A DNA stretch of 64,000 bases from Actinopolyspora alba. Its GTDB lineage: Bacteria; Actinomycetota; Actinomycetes; Mycobacteriales; Pseudonocardiaceae. Positions within the stretch are counted from its first letter, which is position 1. The number at the start of each line of letters is the position of its first letter. The notes under the pieces were generated by a model. That model searched no databases. It was not told where the DNA came from and saw only the letters and a list, made by a program, of their open reading frames with translations. A program made the position numbers and the translations under genes. Where the stretch lies: contig NZ_FOMZ01000004.1 of assembly GCF_900112765.1 (NCBI RefSeq), forward strand, positions 297,446-361,445, read 5' to 3'. Shown piece by piece: positions 41,898 to 51,429 of this stretch.

Positions 41898-44261
41898 TCA
41901 GGCCGGTGCGGCATCGTTCCGTTCGGCCAGCAGTACGTCCAGTACCGCCACTGCCCCCGCCTTGTCCAGCGGTTCGTTGCCGTTGCCGCACTTCGGTGAC
42001 TGAACGCAGGACGGGCAGCCGGCCGAGCAGTCGCAGGCCACGATCGCCTCCCGCGTGGCGGCCAACCACGGGAACAGCGCGGCGAAACCGCGATCGGCGA
42101 ACCCGGCACCCCCCGGGTGTCCGTCGTGGACGAACACCGTCGGCTCCCCGGTGTTCGGATGCAGCGCGGTGGACACCCCGCCGATGTCCCATCGGTCACA
42201 GGTCGCGAACAGCGGTAGCAGGCCGATCGCCGCGTGCTCGGCAGCATGCAGCGCGCCGGGGATGCGCGCCGGATCCAGCCCGGCGCCCCCCGGCGCGCTG
42301 CCCACCAGCAGTTCCTCGTCGAGGCTGTACCACACCGCTCGGGTGGCCAGCGTCCGTTCGGGGAGGTCGAGCGGCAGCTGATCCAGCACTTCTCCGCTGG
42401 GGAGCCTGCGCAGATACCCGGTCACCCTGGAGGTGACCTCCACCTCGCCGAGGTTGATCGACAGTCCGTTCGACGTCCGCAGCTGCCGCAGGGTGCGCAG
42501 CACCGCGATGTCGGTTTCCTCGCGTGGCGAGGTGTTCCACTCCGGATCCTCGGCGTGGACCAGTGCGATTCCCTCGTCGAGGTCCAGTTCGTCCACCACG
42601 AACGATTCGCCCTGGTGCAGGTAGACGGCTCCCGGGTGGACGAGGCCGTGGGCCGATTCCGGATCCACCGTTCCCAGTAGCCTGCCGGAGTCGCTCTCCA
42701 CCACGGCTGTCTGCTGCCCACCGGAGCCGCGCAGTTCCACCGAGCGGTGCGGTGGTTGCCGTGCCGTCCAGTACCACCCGTTCCGGCGAGCGCGGAGTTC
42801 GCCTGCCTCGGTCAGTCGCGTCACGTTCTCGCGCGCCGTCTCGCCGCCGAAATCCTGCAGCGCCCGTTCGTCCAGCGGTAGTTCGGCCGCGGCGCAGGCG
42901 AGGTGCGGTCGCAGCAGGTGGGGATTTCCCGGGTCCAGCACCGTGGCCTCCACCGGGCGGTCGAAAACCGCCTCCGGGTTGTGGGCGAGGTAGGTGTCCA
43001 GTGGATCGTCCCTGGCCACGAAAACGACCAGCGCTCCGTCGCCCTCGCGACCGGCGCGGCCCGCCTGCTGCCACAGCGAGGCCAGGGTCCCCGGGTAGCC
43101 CGCGATGACCACCGCGTCCAGCCCGGAGATGTCCACCCCGAGCTCCAGGGCGTTGGTGGTCGCCAGCGCGCGTAACTCGCCCGAGTGAAGTTCGTGCTCC
43201 AGTTCCCTGCGTTGTTCCGGCAGGTAGCCGCCGCGGTAGGCGGCCACCCTGCTCGCCAGCTCCGGTGCCACTTCCCGCAGGGAGCGCCGTGCCCCCAGCG
43301 CCGCGAGTTCGGCCCCCGCGCGGGAGCGTACGAACGCCAGGCAGCGGGCCGACTCGATCACCAGATCGCTCATGATCCGCGCGGTCTCCGCCCCGGCGGA
43401 ACGTCGGACCGGTGCCCCGTTCTCCCCGGTGACCTCCTCCAGCAGCGGTGGTTCCCACAGCACCACGGTGCGCCCGCCGCGCGGGGAACCGTCCTCGGTG
43501 ACCGCCTGACAGTCCCGGCCGGTCAGGGCGCCGCCCAGTTCGGCCGGTTCGGCGACGGTGGCGGAGGCGAGCACGAAGACGGGGGTGGCCCCGTAGTGCT
43601 CCGCGACACGGCGCAGCCTGCGCAGCAGCAGCGCGATGTGGGAGCCGAAAACACCCCGGTAGGTGTGGCACTCGTCGACCACGATGTAGCTCAGGTTCCG
43701 GAAGAACCGGGACCAGCGCGAGTGCCGGGGCAGTATTCCGTGGTGCAGCATGTCCGGATTGCTGAACACCCATCTGGCGTGTGCCCGTACCCAGTCCCGC
43801 TCCGTGTTGGGGGTGTCACCGTCGTAGGTGGCGGGCCGTACCCCCGGCAGGTCGAGCGCCGCGACCGAACGCAGCTGATCGGTTCCGAGGGCCTTGGTGG
43901 GCGAGATGTACAGGGCGGTGGCACGGCTGTCGAGGTCCAGTCGGGTCAGCACCGGAAGCTGGTAGGCCAGCGACTTGCCCGAGGCCGTGCCAGTGGCGAC
44001 CACGACGTTCTCCCCGCCGTGCGCGAGTTCCGCCGCTCGCAGTTGATGGATCCAGGGACGCTCCGTCCCTCGGGCGCGCAGCGCGGCCACCAGCCGGTCC
44101 GGTGCCCAGTCCGGCCAGTCGCCGTGCCGGGCGGGGCGTTCGGCGAGGTGCTCGACGTGGCGTACCGGGGACCGCTCGGGCGGTGTGCCCGCCAGCACCC
44201 TGTCGAGCAGCCGGTTCCCGCCGTCCGCTCCGTACGCACGGTCGCGTCCCGTTGAACTCAC
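41898..44261 (-). CDS. MrfA/YprA-like DEAD-box helicase with DUF1998 cysteine domain (Rv3649-like)
   Basis: 787 residues, GTG 44261. Superfamily 2 helicase: Walker A ATGTASGKS at 89-97, DECH box (IVVDECHTYRG), SAT motif (LASATVAEP) and motif VI QQAGRAGREGDG. The C-terminal DUF1998 domain has a Cys cluster CDCSAGCPSCVQSPKCGNG (five Cys) expected to hold zinc. The Bacillus homologue MrfA repairs mitomycin-type DNA damage with the exonuclease MrfB; no MrfB is nearby. In mycobacteria the homologue sits close to topA and the tad genes, as here. Confidence 0.9.
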   Translation of the reverse strand: MSSTGRDRAYGADGGNRLLDRVLAGTPPERSPVRHVEHLAERPARHGDWPDWAPDRLVAALRARGTERPWIHQLRAAELAHGGENVVVATGTASGKSLAYQLPVLTRLDLDSRATALYISPTKALGTDQLRSVAALDLPGVRPATYDGDTPNTERDWVRAHARWVFSNPDMLHHGILPRHSRWSRFFRNLSYIVVDECHTYRGVFGSHIALLLRRLRRVAEHYGATPVFVLASATVAEPAELGGALTGRDCQAVTEDGSPRGGRTVVLWEPPLLEEVTGENGAPVRRSAGAETARIMSDLVIESARCLAFVRSRAGAELAALGARRSLREVAPELASRVAAYRGGYLPEQRRELEHELHSGELRALATTNALELGVDISGLDAVVIAGYPGTLASLWQQAGRAGREGDGALVVFVARDDPLDTYLAHNPEAVFDRPVEATVLDPGNPHLLRPHLACAAAELPLDERALQDFGGETARENVTRLTEAGELRARRNGWYWTARQPPHRSVELRGSGGQQTAVVESDSGRLLGTVDPESAHGLVHPGAVYLHQGESFVVDELDLDEGIALVHAEDPEWNTSPREETDIAVLRTLRQLRTSNGLSINLGEVEVTSRVTGYLRRLPSGEVLDQLPLDLPERTLATRAVWYSLDEELLVGSAPGGAGLDPARIPGALHAAEHAAIGLLPLFATCDRWDIGGVSTALHPNTGEPTVFVHDGHPGGAGFADRGFAALFPWLAATREAIVACDCSAGCPSCVQSPKCGNGNEPLDKAGAVAVLDVLLAERNDAAPA

Positions 44262-44705
44262 GTTCCGAGCCTCGCACAACCGGCCGTCGGTGGTGCGCGC
44301 AGTGCGAGCTCACCGGGCGAGCTCACCGGGCGAGTGCATCGGGACGTTCCACGGGACCGCTCCACTGGGCGACTCGCCGTGCTGTTCGCCCCCGGCGGGC
44401 GGAAGGACACGCCCCCCGTGCGGTTCGCGGTGCCGACGCTCCCGTGTCGATCTCCATCGCTTCAGTCGCCGCACCGTCCCCCTGAACGGGTGATCATCCG
44501 GATGCCTTGATCGATCCATGGTGGAAGAATGCGCAGTCCGGAAAGAGCGGAAGATCACAAAGTGAATTGAAGCACTTTGCATGGAAAGGGTCGCGGATAC
44601 CGCGTACGAGGCGGAGCAGTACCGCTCGCCTCGGTGTGACACCGGTGTCCGAAGCCGGATCCGAAGCTCTCCGGCACGTGACCCGAGCACAACCGAGGAG
44701 GACGA
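44262..44705. other. 444-bp divergent gap between helicase and hppA
   Basis: Contains a 13-bp tandem repeat (GAGCTCACCGGGC twice, about 44308-44333) close to the helicase start and a slightly AT-richer stretch before hppA (AAGTGAATTGAAGCAC around 44558-44573). No coding or RNA gene supported. Confidence 0.5.
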
Positions 44706-47129
44706 ATGTCCCTGCTCAACGTTGCCCGGTCCGGGTGGGCCGCGAGCACCGGACCGCGGCCCGCGCCACCGGGCGGTGGAATCGCGGGCACGTCGGCGGA
44801 ACCGCGGGCCGTGCCGCACGGCGGGCATGTCCTGGCCCAGGAGCCGTCGTCCCTGCTGCGGCTCGACGCCGCCGATTACACGATCGTCGGAATCGTACTG
44901 GTCATCGCACTGGCCGCTCTCGTATTCGGCTACGTGCTCATCCGGGAGGTGCTGGCTGCAGCCGAGGGATCCGAGCGGATGCGCGAGATCGCCCGGGCGA
45001 TCCAGGAGGGGGCCTCGGCCTATCTCAACCGCCAGTTCCGCACCCTGGCGTTCTTCGCGGTGATCGTTTTCCTGCTGCTGTTCGCGCTCCCGGCCGAGAC
45101 ACCGGCACAGCGGATCGGCAGATCGGTGTTCTTCCTGTTCGGCGCGGCGTTCTCCGCCGCCATCGGCTATCTCGGCATGTGGTTGTCCACGCGGGCCAAT
45201 CTGCGCGTCGCCGCTGCCGCCAACGACCCGACCGCGGGCAGGACCAAGGCGATGCGGATCGCTTTCCGCACCGGCGGGGTGGTCGGCATGACCACCATCG
45301 GACTGGGGTTGTTCGGCGCCGCGCTGGTGGTGCTGGTCTACGCCGGGCAGGCACCACGCGTCCTGGAGGGCTTCGGATTCGGTGCCGCGCTGCTGGCGAT
45401 GTTCATGCGTGTGGGTGGCGGAATATTCACCAAGGCCGCCGACGTCGGTGCCGACCTGGTCGGCAAGGTGGAGCAGAACATCCCCGAGGACGACCCGCGC
45501 AACGCCGCCACGATCGCGGACAACGTGGGGGACAACGTCGGCGACTGCGCCGGGATGGCGGCCGATCTGTTCGAGTCCTACGCGGTCACCCTGGTGGCCT
45601 CGCTGATCCTGGGAACCGCCGCGTTCGGCACCAAGGGGCTGCTCTTCCCACTGATCGTGCCCGCCATCGGGGTGGTCACCGCCGTGCTCGGTGTCTACAT
45701 CACGAGGGCGCGAAGCGGCGAGGGCGCGCTGGTCGCCATCAACCGCTCCTTCTACATCTCGGCGGCGATATCCGCCGTGGCCTGCGCGGTCGCCGCGCTG
45801 CTCTACCTGCCCGGTTCGTACGCCGAGCTGACCGGAGTTCCGCCCCGGATCCTCGACCTCGGCGGCAACCCGGCGGTGGTCGCGCTCGTCTCCGTGGTCA
45901 TCGGCATCGTGCTCGCCGTCGTCATCCTCAAGCTGACCGGCTACTTCACCGCCACCGAGCGCAAGCCGGTACGCGACGTCGGCAGGTCCTCCACCACCGG
46001 TCCGGCCACGGTGATACTCACCGGTTTCTCGGTCGGCTTCGAGTCGGCCGTCTACACCGCGCTGGTCATCGCGGCGGCGGTGTTCGGGGCCTTCCTGCTG
46101 TCCGGCTCCATATCGGTGGCGCTGTTCGCGGTCGCGCTGGCGGGCTGCGGACTGCTGACCACCGTCGGCGTGATCGTCGCGATGGACACCTTCGGCCCCG
46201 TGGCCGACAACGCGCAGGGGATCGCGGAGATGTCCGGCGAGTTCGAGGGGGAGGGGGCGGCCGTGCTCACCGAGCTGGACGCGGTCGGCAACACCACCAA
46301 GGCCATCACGAAGGGCATCGCGATCGCCACCGCCGTACTGGCGGCCACCGCGCTGTTCGGCTCGTACCGCGACGCGATAGGCAGCGCACTGGCCGACATC
46401 GGTGCGCAGCTCACGGTCGGCGAGTTCCTGGTCTACGCACCGAACGTGCTCGTCGGGGTCATCATCGGTGCCGCCGTGGTGTTCCTGTTCGCGGGACTGG
46501 CCATCAACGCGGTCTCCCGGGCGGCGGGGGCGGTTGTGCACGAGGTGCGCAGGCAGTTCTCCGCCAAGCCGGGAATCATGGACGGCTCGGAGCGTCCCGA
46601 GTACGGCCGGGTGGTCGACATCTGCACCAGGGACTCGCTGCGGGAACTGGCGACGCCGGGGCTGTTGGCGGTCCTCGCTCCCATAGCGGTCGGCTTCGGG
46701 CTCGGGGTCGGGCCGCTGGCCGGTTACCTGGCCGGTGCGATCGCGGTGGGAACCCTGATGGCGATCTTCCTGGCGAACTCGGGCGGTGCCTGGGACAACT
46801 CCAAGAAACTGGTCGAGGACGGTTACCACGGCGGCAAGGGCTCGCCCGCCCACGAGGCCACCGTCATCGGTGACACGGTCGGCGACCCGTTCAAGGACAC
46901 CGCCGGTCCAGCCATCAACCCGCTGCTGAAGGTGATGAACCTGGTTTCGGTGCTGGTGGCACCCGCCGTGGTCACCGTGACGGTGGGGGCAGACGCCTCG
47001 CTCGGGCAGCGGATCACCATCGCGGTGGTCTGCTTCCTCGTGATAGCCGCGGCGGTGATCTCCTCCAAGCGAAGGAGCACCGCCATCGCCGAGAGCTCCG
47101 GGGACGAGGTCGTCAACGGCGCCAAGTGA
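44706..47129 (+). CDS. hppA: K+-insensitive membrane proton-translocating pyrophosphatase
   Basis: 807 residues, ATG 44706 with GAGGAGGAC upstream. About 16 TM helices. The catalytic loops DNVGDNVGDCAGMAADLFES (about residue 271 on) and the C-terminal NSGGAWDNSKK / DTVGDPFKDTAGP are intact. Lys532 in GNTTKAITKG is the residue that makes H+-PPases independent of potassium. A ~45-residue N-terminal extension with low complexity (PRPAPPGGGIAG) precedes the first helix. It couples hydrolysis of cytoplasmic PPi to outward proton pumping. The soluble pyrophosphatase gene lies 12 kb downstream. Confidence 0.95.
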   Translation: MSLLNVARSGWAASTGPRPAPPGGGIAGTSAEPRAVPHGGHVLAQEPSSLLRLDAADYTIVGIVLVIALAALVFGYVLIREVLAAAEGSERMREIARAIQEGASAYLNRQFRTLAFFAVIVFLLLFALPAETPAQRIGRSVFFLFGAAFSAAIGYLGMWLSTRANLRVAAAANDPTAGRTKAMRIAFRTGGVVGMTTIGLGLFGAALVVLVYAGQAPRVLEGFGFGAALLAMFMRVGGGIFTKAADVGADLVGKVEQNIPEDDPRNAATIADNVGDNVGDCAGMAADLFESYAVTLVASLILGTAAFGTKGLLFPLIVPAIGVVTAVLGVYITRARSGEGALVAINRSFYISAAISAVACAVAALLYLPGSYAELTGVPPRILDLGGNPAVVALVSVVIGIVLAVVILKLTGYFTATERKPVRDVGRSSTTGPATVILTGFSVGFESAVYTALVIAAAVFGAFLLSGSISVALFAVALAGCGLLTTVGVIVAMDTFGPVADNAQGIAEMSGEFEGEGAAVLTELDAVGNTTKAITKGIAIATAVLAATALFGSYRDAIGSALADIGAQLTVGEFLVYAPNVLVGVIIGAAVVFLFAGLAINAVSRAAGAVVHEVRRQFSAKPGIMDGSERPEYGRVVDICTRDSLRELATPGLLAVLAPIAVGFGLGVGPLAGYLAGAIAVGTLMAIFLANSGGAWDNSKKLVEDGYHGGKGSPAHEATVIGDTVGDPFKDTAGPAINPLLKVMNLVSVLVAPAVVTVTVGADASLGQRITIAVVCFLVIAAAVISSKRRSTAIAESSGDEVVNGAK

Positions 47130-47173
47130 TTTCGGAATCGTGGCCACCTCGTCTTCCGTGGTTACTTCCGTGG

Positions 47174-47288
47174 CTGAACCTCCGGTGCGGCTCCCGCTCC
47201 GGGAGGCCCGACATCGGGTAGCGACCGACACAACGTCGGGCCTTCCTCGCGAGAGCCGCACCGGAGAACCCGCGGCGGTGCCGGCTGC
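47174..47288. repeat. Dispersed hairpin repeat A3
   Basis: Third copy of the A element, same orientation as A2. Outer arms CGGCTCCCGC (47188-47197) and GCGAGAGCCG (47249-47258). It is followed at 47278-47340 by near-repeats of GTCGGGGTTCG. With two B palindromes it fills the 446-bp gap 47130-47575, which otherwise contains only the promoter of the next gene. Confidence 0.8.
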
Positions 47289-47388
47289 CGGAGCGGTCGG
47301 GGTTCGTTCCGCGGGAGTGGTCGGGGTTCGGACCGGGGAAGTGGTTGGGGATTCGGCACCGGTCGGGCGGCCTCTACCAGCCGTCCGG

Positions 47389-47409
47389 CGATTTCGCGAG
47401 AAATCGACG
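47389..47409. repeat. Palindromic repeat B5
   Basis: GCGATTTC-GCGA-GAAATCGAC; core ATTTCGCGAGAAAT identical to B1. Confidence 0.7.
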
Positions 47410-47460
47410 CTCTTCGGAGGGGAACCGCCCCACGTACACAGGGCTCCTCGACCAGTGACG

Positions 47461-47486
47461 CGGCGATTTCGCGAGAAACCGACGCC
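47461..47486. repeat. Palindromic repeat B6
   Basis: CGGCGATTTC-GCGA-GAAACCGACGCC; one core change (T to C). Lies 51 bp after B5. Confidence 0.65.
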
Positions 47487-47562
47487 GCCACCGGAGCGCG
47501 CACCGGTTCCCCGGCCCGGTTCCGGTGATCGTGTGCTCTGGCGCCCGGAGCGCGCGGGACTC

Positions 47563-47568
47563 TACGAT
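47563..47568 (+). promoter_or_regulatory. -10 element for a leaderless mRNA
   Basis: TACGAT ends 7 nt before GTG 47576, the same hexamer and spacing as at the HEPN gene. Confidence 0.5.
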
Positions 47569-47575
47569 CACCGGA

Positions 47576-48160
47576 GTGGGCCAGCTTTCGTTCTTCTCGG
47601 CCGAGGCACGGCCCGCTCGTATCGCCGATCTGGCCGGCCTGCTCTGCGGCCACGGCCAGGTGACCGGTTTCGGGCGCGGCACCGCCGCGCGCCTCTCCGT
47701 CGTGCTCGCCGAGTCCTGGCGGGTTCACGCACTGCACGAGATGTTCCGGGCGCGGGGAGTGCCCGTGGAAGTGTCCCGCACCGAGTGCGATGAATCACTG
47801 CTGCGGACCTCGTTCCGGGCCGATCTGACCCAGCTGGCCGCGAGTTGGTTACACGGCGCGGTAAAGTCGGTGCCGAACGGATTCAACCCGGATGGTTCGG
47901 CGCTGCGCGTCTGGACGCTCATCGCGGGCGCCCCCACCACTGGGGGATATCTACTCGGGCTGGATCCGAGCGTGCCGGAGACTCACGAGCCGCTTGTTTC
48001 GTCACTCGGTCGTGCGGGCCTACCAGCCAGGACGGTCGGTTCGCCGGGTGCGGAGCCCGCGTTGCGGATCGTGGGCCGGCGTCGCCTGACTCGGTTGGCC
48101 GAGCTCGTCGGACCCGCGCCGAACGGCGCTCCTGGGGGAGCATGGCCGCTGTCGCCGTGA
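47576..48160 (+). CDS. Actinobacterial conserved hypothetical next to topA (Rv3647c-like)
   Basis: 194 residues from GTG 47576, leaderless. Begins LSFFSAEARPARIADLAGLL and has a conserved centre: FGRGTAARLSVVLAESWRV, SFRADLTQLAASWLHG, KSVPNGFNPDGSALRVWTLI. The alternation of helices and strands suggests a globular alpha/beta protein, without recognised catalytic residues. It precedes topA on the same strand, an order I recall from mycobacteria (Rv3647c next to topA). Function unknown. Confidence 0.8.
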   Translation: MGQLSFFSAEARPARIADLAGLLCGHGQVTGFGRGTAARLSVVLAESWRVHALHEMFRARGVPVEVSRTECDESLLRTSFRADLTQLAASWLHGAVKSVPNGFNPDGSALRVWTLIAGAPTTGGYLLGLDPSVPETHEPLVSSLGRAGLPARTVGSPGAEPALRIVGRRRLTRLAELVGPAPNGAPGGAWPLSP

Positions 48161-48345
48161 GTCGTTCGACACACCTCCTCGTGGTCGTCATGGCGGAACA
48201 CTGCCGAGGTAGGGGACGTTCGGCCTGGTGAAGCGCGCGGAACCGGGGCGGCGTGTGTCACGCTGTGCGTTCCCCGGGACGGCGAACAGGACCGGACACG
48301 GTGCACACTGACGGATCGGACACCTCCAGACGAGAGCAGGTAGGC

Positions 48346-51300
48346 GTGGCTGGCTCGACACGGACGAAGAAGGACGGCGCCAAGGGGCGCGCTTCTAAGG
48401 CATCCACCGGGAGCTCCGGCGGTCGGCGGTTGGTGATCGTCGAGTCCCCGGCCAAGGCGCGCAAGATCGCTTCCTTCCTCGGCTCGGACTACCAGGTCGA
48501 GTCGTCACGTGGTCACATCCGGGATCTCCCGCGCGGTGCCGCCGACGTTCCCGCCGACTACAAGGGGCAGTCCTGGGCACGCTTCGGCGTGAACGTGGAC
48601 AACGACTTCGAACCGCTGTACCTGGTGACCGACGACAAGCGGGACACGGTCGAGGAACTCCGCGAGGCGCTGTCCGACGCCGAGGAGCTCTATCTCGCCA
48701 CCGATGGCGATCGGGAGGGCGAGGCGATCGCCTGGCACCTGCAGGAGACGCTGCAGCCCTCCGTCCCGGTGTACCGGATGGTGTTCCACGAGATCACCGA
48801 GTCCGCCATTCGGGCCGCTGCGGCCAATCCCCGCGAGCTCGACAACGACCTGGTGGACGCGCAGGAGACCCGTCGCATCCTGGACCGACTCTACGGCTAC
48901 GAGGTCAGCCCCGTGCTGTGGAAGAAGGTCATGCCGAAGCTCTCGGCGGGCCGGGTGCAGTCGGTGGCGACCCGCATCGTCGTGCAGCGGGAACGGGAGC
49001 GCATCCGGTTCGTGCCCGCCTCCTACTGGGACATCGCCGCCACGCTGCACACCGCCGACGACGAGCAGCTCGGCAGGCAGGGCGGTTTCGGTGCCCGACT
49101 GGTCAACGTCGACGGCTCCAGGCTGGCGACCGGACGCGACTTCGGCCCGGACGGCGAGCTCACCGGCGACGCCCTGGTGCTGGACGAACCGCGTGCCCGT
49201 GCGCTCGCCGAAGGGCTGGCCGACACCGAGCTGACCGTCTCCGCCGTCGAGGAGAAGCCCTACACGCGCAAGCCCTACGCGCCGTTCATGACCTCCACGC
49301 TGCAACAGGAGGCGGGGCGCAAGCTCAGGTTCTCGGCCGACCGCACCATGCGGACCGCGCAGCGGCTCTACGAGAACGGCTACATCACCTACATGCGTAC
49401 GGACTCCACGACGCTGTCGGACACCGCGATCGCGGCGGCGCGGCAGCAGGCCGGGGAGCTGTACGGCAACGACTACCTGTCCGCGCAGGCCAGGCAGTAC
49501 ACCCGCAAGGTCAAGAACGCGCAGGAGGCCCACGAGGCCATCCGTCCCGCAGGGGAGAACTTCCGCACCCCGCGCCAGGTCTCCTCGGAACTGGACACCG
49601 ACGGCTCCAAGCTCTACGAGCTGATCTGGCAGCGCACCATCGCCTCCCAGATGGCCGACGCCAAGGGGACGACCATGTCGGTGCGGGTCACCGGCACCGC
49701 CACGAGCGGGGAGGAGTGCACCTTCGCCGCCTCCGGCCGCACGATCACTTTCGCCGGTTTCCTCAAGGCCTACGTCGAGTCGGTGGACTCCGAGGCCGGT
49801 GGGGTGGCCGACGACGCGGAGTCGAGACTGCCCCGCCTCGTCGAGGGGCAGCGGGTCTCGGCGGGCGAGCTCGACCCGGACGGGCACACCACCAGCCCGC
49901 CCGCCCGCTACACCGAGGCCAGCCTGGTCAAGGCCCTGGAGGAGCTGGGGATCGGACGCCCCTCCACCTACGCCTCCATCATCAGCACCATCCAGGAGCG
50001 CGGCTACGTCTGGCGCAAGGGCTCGGCGCTGGTTCCCTCCTGGATCGCGTTCGCCGTGGTGGGGCTGCTGGAGCAGCACTTCTCCAGGCTGGTGGACTAC
50101 GACTTCACCGCCGCGCTGGAGGACGAGCTCGACCGGATAGCCGAGGGCGCCCAGCAGCGCACCAAGTGGCTCAACGGGTTCTACTTCGGCGGTGACATCG
50201 GTCCGCAGGACTCCATCGGGCGTGCCGGGGGGCTGAAGAAGCTCGTCGGGTCCGGTGTTGAGGAGATCGACGCCCGGCAGGTCAATTCCATCCCGATGTT
50301 CACCGACGACGAGGGGCGCACGGTCTACGTCCGGGTCGGCCGCTACGGTCCCTACCTCGAGCGCAGCGCTTCCACGTCGGGCGAGGGCAACGGCGAGTCG
50401 CAGCGCGCGAACCTGCCGGACGCGCTGCCGCCGGACGAGCTGACTCCCCAGGTGGCGGAGAAGTTGTTCGCCACCCCGATGGAGGGCAACACCCTCGGTA
50501 CCGATCCGGAGACCGGCAACGAGGTCGTCGCCAAGGACGGGCGGTTCGGGCCCTACGTCACGGAGATCCTGCCGGAGGGGACCAAGACCAAGCCGCGCAC
50601 GGCCAGCCTGTTCAAGTCGATGTCGCTGGACACGGTGACGTTGCAGGACGCGCTGCGATTGCTCTCGCTGCCCCGCACCGTGGGGACCGACCCCGACACG
50701 GGGGAAGAGATCACCGCGCAGAACGGTCGTTACGGGCCTTACCTGAAGCGGGGCAGTGATTCGCGCTCGTTGGACAACGAGGAGCAGATCTTCGCGATCA
50801 CGCTGGAGGAGGCCCGCGCCATCTACGCGCAGCCGAAGCAGCGTGGTCGCAGGGCGGCGGCGCCTCCGCTGCGCGAACTCGGCGAGGAACCGGACACCGG
50901 CCGGAACCTGGTGGTCAAGGATGGGCGGTTCGGCCCGTACGTCACCGACGGCGAGACGAACGCCTCGCTGCGCAAGGGCGACAGCGTCGAAGAGCTGACC
51001 AAGGAGCGCGCCGTCGAACTGGTCGCCGAACGACGCGCCAAGGCTCCCGCCAAGAAGGGCGGCAAGAAGTCCGGTGGCTCCGGGTCCAACGGCGGCAAGA
51101 GCGGTGCCAAGTCCGGTGGCGGCAACGGTTCCTCGGGATCCGGCACCTCGGGCAGCGGTACCAAGAGCGGTACGAGCGGCTCGGGCGGCAAGAGCACTGC
51201 CAAGAAGTCCGCGGGCGGCAAGTCGAGTGGCTCCGGAACCAAGAGTTCGGCGAGCAAGAGCTCCACGAGCGGCACGAGTGGGAAGAGCTCGACGAGCAAG

Positions 51301-51408
51301 AGCTCGGGCACCAAGAGCTCGGGCACCAAGAGCAACGGTTCCAAGACCGGGAGCTCCGCGTCCGCGAGTTCGAAGGGTCAGCGAGCCGCGGACCGTTCCA
51401 ACACGTGA
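48346..51408 (+). CDS. topA: DNA topoisomerase I (type IA)
   Basis: 1020 residues from GTG 48346. TOPRIM domain with Glu33 (VIVESPAKARK) and the DxDxE triad Asp120, Asp122, Glu124 in TDGDREGE. The catalytic Tyr is Tyr349 in YMRTDST. After the core come four C-terminal repeats, each with a GR(F/Y)GPY motif, as in actinobacterial TopA without zinc fingers. The last ~118 residues (about 903-1020) are a Lys/Ser/Gly/Thr tail of short repeats, longer and more repetitive than the basic tail of mycobacterial TopA; it should bind DNA and add processivity. Followed after 21 bp by the delta' gene. Confidence 0.96.
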   Translation: MAGSTRTKKDGAKGRASKASTGSSGGRRLVIVESPAKARKIASFLGSDYQVESSRGHIRDLPRGAADVPADYKGQSWARFGVNVDNDFEPLYLVTDDKRDTVEELREALSDAEELYLATDGDREGEAIAWHLQETLQPSVPVYRMVFHEITESAIRAAAANPRELDNDLVDAQETRRILDRLYGYEVSPVLWKKVMPKLSAGRVQSVATRIVVQRERERIRFVPASYWDIAATLHTADDEQLGRQGGFGARLVNVDGSRLATGRDFGPDGELTGDALVLDEPRARALAEGLADTELTVSAVEEKPYTRKPYAPFMTSTLQQEAGRKLRFSADRTMRTAQRLYENGYITYMRTDSTTLSDTAIAAARQQAGELYGNDYLSAQARQYTRKVKNAQEAHEAIRPAGENFRTPRQVSSELDTDGSKLYELIWQRTIASQMADAKGTTMSVRVTGTATSGEECTFAASGRTITFAGFLKAYVESVDSEAGGVADDAESRLPRLVEGQRVSAGELDPDGHTTSPPARYTEASLVKALEELGIGRPSTYASIISTIQERGYVWRKGSALVPSWIAFAVVGLLEQHFSRLVDYDFTAALEDELDRIAEGAQQRTKWLNGFYFGGDIGPQDSIGRAGGLKKLVGSGVEEIDARQVNSIPMFTDDEGRTVYVRVGRYGPYLERSASTSGEGNGESQRANLPDALPPDELTPQVAEKLFATPMEGNTLGTDPETGNEVVAKDGRFGPYVTEILPEGTKTKPRTASLFKSMSLDTVTLQDALRLLSLPRTVGTDPDTGEEITAQNGRYGPYLKRGSDSRSLDNEEQIFAITLEEARAIYAQPKQRGRRAAAPPLRELGEEPDTGRNLVVKDGRFGPYVTDGETNASLRKGDSVEELTKERAVELVAERRAKAPAKKGGKKSGGSGSNGGKSGAKSGGGNGSSGSGTSGSGTKSGTSGSGGKSTAKKSAGGKSSGSGTKSSASKSSTSGTSGKSSTSKSSGTKSSGTKSNGSKTGSSASASSKGQRAADRSNT

Positions 51409-51429
51409 TCGGGTTTCGAGGTACCGGCG

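Noticed and set aside
44310-47261. Very long open frame (about 980 codons) antisense to hppA
   Set aside because: hppA has intact catalytic motifs and a good ribosome site; the antisense frame is Arg/Gly/His-rich shadow sequence typical of high GC.
51052-51400. Short DNA repeats at the end of topA considered as a CRISPR-like or satellite array
   Set aside because: They are in-frame Lys/Ser/Gly/Thr codon repeats of the basic tail; there are no spacers.
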